A stretch of DNA of 22,614 bases from Desulforudis sp. GTDB taxonomy: Bacteria > Bacillota > Desulfotomaculia > Desulfotomaculales > Desulforudaceae. The notes beneath the pieces were generated by a model, which was given only the letters and a program-made list of their open reading frames with translations, ran no database searches and was not told the DNA's origin. How positions within the stretch are numbered: the first letter of the stretch is position 1; every line of letters begins with the position of its first letter. Positions 1 through 4,712 of the stretch are shown one piece after another. Location of the stretch: contig JACUUW010000008.1 of the NCBI GenBank assembly GCA_014859075.1, positions 1-22,614 of the forward strand, given 5' to 3'. Made by a program: the position numbers and the translations under genes.

Positions 1-372
1 TATTACGCCCAGGCCGAGGGCTTCGACCGGAGTGGGTGCAAAGAGGCGGGGCACCGCGTGCCAGATGATGGCCCCGGCGGCGGCGGCGATCAGTCCCGCT
101 TCGATAATGCCGGCCAGGTTTTCAAATTTCCCGTGTCCGAACCGGTGCCGCTCGTCGGCCGGCTTGGCGGCTTCCCGCACAGCGGTAAACGCAATCAGTG
201 CGGCCAGCAGATCGAAGGCGGAATGAATCCCGTCGGAGATCACGCTGATCGAACCCATAAAAAAACCGGCCCCCAACTTGGTGAACATCAACAAAGTGTT
301 GGAAGCCACGGACAGCCGGGCGGCGTTGATTTTTCTGCGGTTGGCGTTGTCCCGGACGGAATCCAATATCAC
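1..372 (-). CDS. CDF-family cation efflux transporter, N-terminal part (runs off left edge)
   Basis: This is the N-terminal part of a cation diffusion facilitator, a membrane antiporter that exports divalent metals such as Zn, Fe, Co or Mn in exchange for protons. The minus-strand frame is open from the start to base 1, giving about 124 residues. It shows a first membrane helix (LLMFTKLGAGFFMGSISVIS), then the family's metal-site signature DGIHSAFD, in which the His and the second Asp match the usual HxxxD pair of helix 2. The loop HRFGHGKFENLAG and a third hydrophobic segment follow. The start is ambiguous: AAGGGG (376-381) precedes TTG 375, GTG 372 and TTG 366; I give GTG 372, though spacing also suits TTG 366. 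An extended -10 promoter lies just upstream. Metal specificity cannot be read from this fragment. Confidence 0.85.
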   Translation of the reverse strand, partial: MILDSVRDNANRRKINAARLSVASNTLLMFTKLGAGFFMGSISVISDGIHSAFDLLAALIAFTAVREAAKPADERHRFGHGKFENLAGIIEAGLIAAAAGAIIWHAVPRLFAPTPVEALGLGVI

Positions 373-397
373 CAACCCCTTAATTTCTCTGTTTCCT

Positions 398-406
398 AGT
401 ATATCA
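398..406 (-). promoter_or_regulatory. Extended -10 promoter for the CDF gene
   Basis: On the minus strand the bases read TGATATACT, an extended -10 element (TG, one base, TATACT). It lies 20-30 bases upstream of the candidate start codons, so the 5' leader would be short. No good -35 box is seen at the usual distance, which fits an extended -10 promoter. Prediction by eye only. Confidence 0.45.
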
Positions 407-472
407 CTATTCACCGGACGTTTTTAAAGACTCCCCGGTGAAAACGGCTTCCATAAACTTTAAACCAAAGGG

Positions 473-497
473 GAAGGCCGGCGTTCCGCCGGCCCTC
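473..497 (-). terminator. GC-rich hairpin between two minus-strand genes, possible terminator
   Basis: A perfect 8-bp stem, GGCCGGCG (476-483) with CGCCGGCC (487-494), closes a 3-base loop and can be extended past one mismatch. It sits about 100 bases downstream of the membrane-protein stop codon and upstream of the CDF promoter. On the minus strand the stem is followed by TTCCCC before any T-rich stretch, so it is a poor intrinsic terminator. It may instead be a transcript-stabilising hairpin. The stretch 420-595 otherwise holds nothing I can identify. Confidence 0.4.
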
Positions 498-595
498 GGG
501 GTTGCAGCGTGCCCCCCGCGTTTGTGTGGTTGGTCCATCTATTATATGCCCGGAAGGCCGAAAAGTTTCAAGGTTGCGGTACGAAAATGTTACTT

Positions 596-1138
596 CTAGT
601 CGTTGCCCCCACACTTGCCGTAGAAGGGCATTTTGTACTTGCGGATGGTGAAAGAAAACAGGAGAGCGGTGGCCAGGATAAGCAACACTGAAGTGACGGG
701 CATCGGATGGTCCAGGGTGTTTTGTACGAGCAGCGCTACCGTCAGCAGCGCCAGGACCGGCATCAGATACCAGCCTTCCCGGAAACGGAAACAGTAAGCT
801 TCTTTGCCGACGAGCCCGCAAGAACCCACGAAAACAAAACCCAGACCCAGCGGTATCAGGTAACCGCCGGCCCCCATCGCTCCCGCCGCCTGCAACAGGC
901 AACCGATGACGGCACCGGCCAGGACGATCAACCGGACTTCCGGCATGTACACCTGCAGGAGCCAGCCGGAGATGAGCACGCCGGCGCTGATAAGCACATA
1001 CCCGATCACCGACCAGGCGGAGTCCAGACGGGACGCGTCGGGAGAAATCACGAGCGCCAAGAGTCCCAGGGCCTGCAGGGTAAAACCGCTGCGGTAAGCC
1101 AGTTCCACGGGTCTTGAGTGTGGGGTTATCTGAGCCAT
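596..1138 (-). CDS. Six-helix integral membrane protein, possibly DUF2301 family
   Basis: A 180-residue, very hydrophobic protein with about six predicted membrane helices (near residues 15-35, 42-62, 66-86, 90-110, 120-138 and 148-165), so an inner-membrane location is likely. The helices flank a polar motif, GKEAYCFRFREGW (about residues 112-124), which resembles the KE/CFR loop I associate with the uncharacterised DUF2301 membrane proteins; this family call is from memory and uncertain. The ATG at 1136-1138 is well supported by GGAGGT six bases upstream. The C-terminus is short, basic and then Cys/Gly-rich. It is transcribed divergently from the structured region and glutamate synthase gene. 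The biochemical role is unknown. Confidence 0.72.
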   Translation of the reverse strand: MAQITPHSRPVELAYRSGFTLQALGLLALVISPDASRLDSAWSVIGYVLISAGVLISGWLLQVYMPEVRLIVLAGAVIGCLLQAAGAMGAGGYLIPLGLGFVFVGSCGLVGKEAYCFRFREGWYLMPVLALLTVALLVQNTLDHPMPVTSVLLILATALLFSFTIRKYKMPFYGKCGGND

Positions 1139-1310
1139 TGCGGACCTCCATCGGTTGAAGTATCGAACGAACTCCTTGAAGGAATTCGCCCAAAGCGGGG
1201 GACTTTCCTGCCTGATTTATCGGCAAACCCTACCTTCGGCAGTCGTCAAAACTTTCAGAGTATTACCGAAACACAGCAGGATAAAGGCCTCTTGTGTTGA
1301 AAAAAAACAT
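1139..1310. other. Divergent intergenic region upstream of the structured RNA
   Basis: This spacer separates the minus-strand membrane-protein gene from the plus-strand structured region. It holds the membrane-protein ribosome-binding site (1144-1149) and a small inverted repeat, TCCTT-G-AAGGA (1173-1183), that could be a binding site. A run of eight A lies at 1301 and before. I found no convincing -35/-10 pair on either strand, so the promoters for both directions remain unlocated. No coding frame here looks real. Confidence 0.4.
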
Positions 1311-1690
1311 GGGTCGGTCGACTCACTATAGGTACCAGGGCCGGTCAGTGTCGCCCGGTCCACCCGCGGCAGTATTACCAGTTTGGTTCATCCCGTCGTT
1401 CGTGAGGCTTAGACAGACTGTCCCGTTCGGCCCGGTCGAGCCGGTGATTGCAGCGAACCAAACGCCGGCAACGGAAGGTGGGGACGAGTCTGCCCCCGCC
1501 TATTGTACGTGGCACCGACGAAGCTGCCATAGTAAGGGCCTGGTCTTGACCCAAGAGCCCGTGGAGGTGGTTCATGAGGGCTGAAACCCGGTTTTGCTTG
1601 TAGGCCTTGGCCTGCGGATTCTAACACTGTTGGAAAAGCGGTTGTAGCCGTTATTCCAAACAAAGATGTTTGGGTAGGAGGCATCGGTGA
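1311..1690 (+). ncRNA. Candidate large structured RNA / leader upstream of the glutamate synthase-like gene
   Basis: About 380 bases with no credible protein gene but dense base pairing. Helices seen: long-range GGGTC (1311-1315) with GACCC (1548-1552); ACCAGGGCC (1334-1342) with GGGCCTGGT (1536-1544), one mismatch; perfect 9-bp GTTTGGTTC (1381-1389) with GAACCAAAC (1455-1463); 7-bp 1477-1483 with 1494-1500; TGGCA (1510-1514) with TGCCA (1525-1529); 1557-1563 with 1573-1581; GTAGGC/GCCTGC (1600-1605/1610-1615) closing a CTTG tetraloop; and 1630-1659. Several helices include G-U pairs (1479/1498, 1601/1614, 1638/1651, 1561/1575) that become C-A mismatches on the other strand, so the plus strand is favoured. 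It lacks the T-box sequence and RNase P or tmRNA signatures. Possible relation to OLE-type large RNAs of anaerobic Firmicutes is only a hypothesis. Confidence 0.6.
1630..1681 (+). promoter_or_regulatory. Mutually exclusive hairpins next to the ribosome-binding site
   Basis: One hairpin pairs TTGGAA (1630-1635) with TTCCAA (1654-1659), with an inner stem AGCGG/CCGTT. A second pairs CCAAACA (1656-1662) with TGTTTGG (1667-1673) around an AAGA loop. Bases 1656-1659 belong to both, so only one can form at a time. The second ends two bases before TAGGAGG (1675-1681), the likely ribosome-binding site of the glutamate synthase-like gene. This arrangement could control translation, but neither ligand nor switching is shown by the sequence. 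Confidence 0.4.
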
Positions 1691-1693
1691 TAG

Positions 1694-3268
1694 ATGTTCA
1701 GTCTAGGGATCAACGCGTCAGCGGCGACGCAAACCAAGCTACGGACCGGTACAAACCGTTGTGCGCTGAGTGGAATGTGCGTGGTTTGTCTGGACGGCTG
1801 TTTCGGAACCTGTGAAGTGGGCCGGTCAGCTATTCGCGGCAAGGAGACGATTTATCCCCAACCCTTCGGGCTTACCACTTCCGCTTCCCAGAAGAAGTAC
1901 CCCGTGGACTATTCCCATTTCAGTATCATGGGCACCGCTGTAGGAGCCCAGGGCGTGGACCCGGATCCCGACCGGGCGATCTTCCCCGCCGTTGATCTTA
2001 CCACCGCGTTGGGCGCCAACGGCGACCTGAAACTGCGACTGCCGGTGGTGATTGCGGCCATGGGTTCGACCAACGTGGCATCCAACAATTGGGAACACCT
2101 GGCGGCCGGGGCCGCTCTCTCGGGGGTCGGTATTATGGTGGGGGAGAACGTCTGCGCCATGGACCCTGAGTCCGAGATCAGGGACGGACGGATTGTCCGT
2201 TCGCCGGCCATGGAGAAGCGGATCAAGTCGTTTCAGGAGTGGCGGCGTGGTTCCGGTTTTATCGGTGTGCAGGGGAACATCGAAGACACGCGGCTCGGTG
2301 TCCCGGAGTACTGTCTGCGGGAACTTGGGGTGGAAGCGATCGAGATCAAGTGGGGACAGGGTGCCAAGAATATCGGCGGGGAAGTGAAAGTGAACACCCT
2401 CGACCGGGCGCTGCAGTTGAAGCGGCGGGGCTACATCGTGCTTCCCGACCCGGAGGACCCGGTGGTACAGCGGGCGCTGCGGGAAGGCGCCTTGACCGAG
2501 TTTGAGCGCCATTCGCGCATCGGCATGGTCAGCCATGAGTCTTTCATGCAGCGGGTGGAAGAGCTGCGCCGGGCGGGCGCCAAATACATCTTCCTGAAGA
2601 CCGGGGCTTACCGGCCTTCGGACCTGGCCCGGGCGGCGAAGTTCGCCTCCGACGCCCGGATAGATTTGCTGACGGTGGACGGTGCGGGCGGCGGCACCGG
2701 CATGAGCCCCTGGCGCATGATGAACGAGTGGGGCGTGCCGACCGTTTACCTCCAGGCGCTCCTGAACAAGTACCTGGACCGGCTGGCCGAGAAGGGGGCT
2801 TACGTCCCGCCGGTGGCCGTCGCCGGTGGGTTCGCCCTGGAAGATCATCTGCTTAAGGGGCTGGCCGTCGGCGCTCCGCACACCAAGGCCATCGGCATGT
2901 CCCGTGCTCCGTTGGCGGCGGCCATGGTCGCCAAGAACGTCGGCCAGGCGTTACAGGAAGGGAAGACGGTAGCCGAATACAGGAAATTCGGTGACAAGAT
3001 TCAACAGGTATTCATCGTGCACAGCGAGATACAGGAGATGCTCGGTGACGACTACAAGCGTCTCCCGCTGGGTGCGTTCGGTGTCTACGCCTATTTTGAG
3101 CGGCTTTCTCAGGGAATGCGGCAGTTCCTCTGCGGGGCGCGGAAATTCGGACTGCAGTACGTCACGCGCGACGACGTAGCCGCTCTCACCCGGGAAGCGG
3201 CGGAAGTGACGGGTATTCGTTATATCATGGAGGTCGACAGCGAAGAGGCCGACCGGATTATCGGCTGA
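1694..3268 (+). CDS. FMN-binding glutamate synthase family protein (GltB2-like)
   Basis: A 524-residue protein of the FMN-binding glutamate synthase domain family, related to the synthase core of GltB. That core uses FMN to make glutamate from 2-oxoglutarate and ammonia; there is no glutamine amidotransferase domain here, so the true substrate is uncertain. Residues 23-43 carry Cys23, 29, 32, 36 and 40 (C-x5-C-x2-C-x3-C-x3-C), probably an Fe-S site, followed by IRGKETIYPQPFG. Residues about 90-470 form the TIM-barrel synthase domain, with the FMN/phosphate-type loop VDGAGGGTGMSP. AGGAGG (1676-1681) lies 12 bases before ATG 1694, slightly far; a later in-frame ATG at 1775 would cut into the cysteine motif. 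The ferredoxin gene 14 bases downstream is a likely electron partner. The transcript is preceded by the structured RNA candidate. Confidence 0.85.
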   Translation: MFSLGINASAATQTKLRTGTNRCALSGMCVVCLDGCFGTCEVGRSAIRGKETIYPQPFGLTTSASQKKYPVDYSHFSIMGTAVGAQGVDPDPDRAIFPAVDLTTALGANGDLKLRLPVVIAAMGSTNVASNNWEHLAAGAALSGVGIMVGENVCAMDPESEIRDGRIVRSPAMEKRIKSFQEWRRGSGFIGVQGNIEDTRLGVPEYCLRELGVEAIEIKWGQGAKNIGGEVKVNTLDRALQLKRRGYIVLPDPEDPVVQRALREGALTEFERHSRIGMVSHESFMQRVEELRRAGAKYIFLKTGAYRPSDLARAAKFASDARIDLLTVDGAGGGTGMSPWRMMNEWGVPTVYLQALLNKYLDRLAEKGAYVPPVAVAGGFALEDHLLKGLAVGAPHTKAIGMSRAPLAAAMVAKNVGQALQEGKTVAEYRKFGDKIQQVFIVHSEIQEMLGDDYKRLPLGAFGVYAYFERLSQGMRQFLCGARKFGLQYVTRDDVAALTREAAEVTGIRYIMEVDSEEADRIIG

Positions 3269-3282
3269 GGAAGTGGAATGAA

Positions 3283-3675
3283 ATGCCCTGGATGATCGGC
3301 AATGTAGTCAGGAACATGTTCTCACGGCCGGTGACCCGCCTTTATCCGCTGGTCAGACCTGAACCGTTCGTGGGCGCCCGCGGCAATATTGTGTTTGACC
3401 GCACCCGGTGTGAATTCTGCGGTGACTGCGTCGCAGTCTGTCCGGTCAAAGCGTTGTCGATGGAAACCAGCGCGGCGGAGGATGGTATCGGCCAGTGGGC
3501 GGTATGGGATGACGACGACGAGGGAATCGATTTGGTCTGGGTCAGGGTTCATGACCCGTACCGCTGCATTTACTGCAACTTGTGTGTTGAGGCTTGTTCC
3601 TACGGCGCCCTGGTCGCGGAGACTCAATACGTGTTGCCGGCCGGGGACAAAACGGCGCAAAAAGGCGGGGTTTGA
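3283..3675 (+). CDS. Two-[4Fe-4S] ferredoxin, EchF/HycF/NuoI-like
   Basis: A 130-residue electron carrier with two [4Fe-4S] motifs: Cys43, 46, 49, 53 (CEFCGDCVAVCP) and Cys95, 98, 101, 105 (CIYCNLCVEACS). The N-terminus (MFSRPVTRLYP then RGNIVFDRTRC) resembles the EchF/HycF/NuoI subunits of energy-converting hydrogenases and complex I rather than free ferredoxins. Unusual points are an acidic insert (about residues 76-90) between the clusters and Ser in place of Pro after the last Cys. The ribosome-binding site GAGGAAG overlaps the stop codon of the synthase gene, so the two are almost certainly cotranscribed and translationally linked. No hydrogenase or complex I genes are nearby, so it probably delivers electrons to or from the FMN protein. 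The partner role is inferred. Confidence 0.85.
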   Translation: MPWMIGNVVRNMFSRPVTRLYPLVRPEPFVGARGNIVFDRTRCEFCGDCVAVCPVKALSMETSAAEDGIGQWAVWDDDDEGIDLVWVRVHDPYRCIYCNLCVEACSYGALVAETQYVLPAGDKTAQKGGV

Positions 3676-3709
3676 CCCGTACCGGAGCGGCTCCCGCCGA
3701 CGGACTTTG

Positions 3710-3740
3710 AGCCGGGGTTGCCCCCGGCTTCTCCTTTTTT
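3710..3740 (+). terminator. Intrinsic terminator after the synthase-ferredoxin operon
   Basis: A perfect 8-bp stem, AGCCGGGG (3710-3717) with CCCCGGCT (3722-3729), closes a TTGC loop. It is followed after TCTCC by six T (3735-3740). It lies 35 bases after the ferredoxin stop codon and separates the operon from the signalling genes. Confidence 0.75.
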
Positions 3741-3808
3741 CCGGGAGGCGGCGCGGGTTTTATTTTCGCATGTTCTCTGACTGATATCAACAATTCCTTA
3801 CAAGATCG

Positions 3809-3817
3809 TGTTATGAT
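3809..3817 (+). promoter_or_regulatory. Extended -10 promoter for the two-component operon
   Basis: The bases TG-T-TATGAT form an extended -10 element about 50 bases upstream of the response-regulator start. No clear -35 box is present 17 bases upstream. It is the only promoter-like sequence I see between the terminator at 3740 and the gene. Confidence 0.4.
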
Positions 3818-3869
3818 AACTTAAAGATGCTCATTTCGCAAAACCAATACTTCCATGGGGAGGCTGGGA

Positions 3870-4703
3870 ATGGTGCAGACCGATAAGGGGAAAATCCTGC
3901 TGGTGGACGACATGATGATGCACCTGGAGGCGGCTAAAATCTACTTGGAAAAGTCGGGGTACGAGGTCTTTCTGGCGTTGGACACCGAGAGCGCCTGGAC
4001 CTTGATTAACGAAGAAAAGCCGGACGTGGTTCTCTTGGATGTGATCCTGCGGGGGGAACTTGGGTTGGACCTTCTATCCCGGATTCGTGACCATTACCCC
4101 GATATGCCGGTTGTGATCATGACTGCTTTTGGGAACGAGGAGATCGCGGCTGCGGCGCTGAGACTCGGGGCCACCGATTACATCAGGAAACCGGTGAGAT
4201 ACAGTTACCTCTACGAAGTGGTGGACAAGGCCATGGAAACCAAGCGGGAGATGGAGCGTGAGGAATCGGCCGTCAGAACGCTGCAACACGCCTACGAAGA
4301 GCTGCAGGTAAGTGCGGAGTCGATCTTGTACTGCCTGTCCACCGGTGTCGTTGCCGTGGACAAGAACCTGCGGGTATGGATGATCAACGAAAAGGCGGAA
4401 CAGTTTCTGGGGCTCAACGGTCGGGAGGTGATGGGGCGGTCATGGACCGAAGTCTTGCTCCCCGCAAAAGACGTCGGTTTCTTGCAGAAGACTCTGGAGA
4501 GTGGACGGGGCTTCCGGCTCAACGAGGTTGAAATCCCCGGAAATCACGGCCCTAAGGTCTTTCACGTAAATACGAACCTCATTCACGACCGGCAGTCGAA
4601 AATCATCGGTGCGGTCGCCGTCTTTGATGAAGTTCCTGCCGAACCTGGTCCCACATCCCTTGGGGGTAATGGAATCGGGCGGCACGACGACGGCGATTCT
4701 TAG
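3870..4703 (+). CDS. Response regulator with receiver and PAS domains
   Basis: A 277-residue cytoplasmic signalling protein. Residues 7-125 are a receiver domain with the acidic pair Asp13-Asp14, phosphoacceptor Asp57 (VVLLDVILRG), Thr85 (IMTAFG) and Lys107 (IRKP), so all key residues are present. A charged, probably coiled-coil linker (about 123-150) leads to a PAS domain (about 152-255, with GVVAVDKNLRVWMINEKAE). There is no DNA-binding or enzymatic output domain, so it probably works by protein contacts or phosphotransfer. I chose ATG 3870 because GGGGAGG (3857-3863) is six bases upstream; the earlier in-frame ATG at 3855 overlaps that site. The hybrid kinase starts nine bases after its stop codon, so they form an operon and likely a phosphorelay. 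The signal is unknown. Confidence 0.88.
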   Translation: MVQTDKGKILLVDDMMMHLEAAKIYLEKSGYEVFLALDTESAWTLINEEKPDVVLLDVILRGELGLDLLSRIRDHYPDMPVVIMTAFGNEEIAAAALRLGATDYIRKPVRYSYLYEVVDKAMETKREMEREESAVRTLQHAYEELQVSAESILYCLSTGVVAVDKNLRVWMINEKAEQFLGLNGREVMGRSWTEVLLPAKDVGFLQKTLESGRGFRLNEVEIPGNHGPKVFHVNTNLIHDRQSKIIGAVAVFDEVPAEPGPTSLGGNGIGRHDDGDS

Positions 4704-4712
4704 CAGGGATGG

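Noticed and set aside
411..1226. 271-codon minus-strand frame overlapping the membrane-protein gene
   Set aside because: It is Arg/Gly/Pro-rich with no family features, while the 596-1138 frame has membrane helices and a strong ribosome-binding site.
1319..1332. Vector contamination signalled by the T7 promoter-like bases
   Set aside because: Only 14 bases match, and the adjoining sequence pairs over 200 bases away; it does not continue as vector.
1294..1584. Small plus-strand ORFs in the structured region
   Set aside because: No ribosome-binding site, no motif, and the bases are explained by RNA helices.
1826..2881. 351-codon minus-strand frame
   Set aside because: Antisense shadow of the glutamate synthase-like gene in a GC-rich genome; low-complexity composition.
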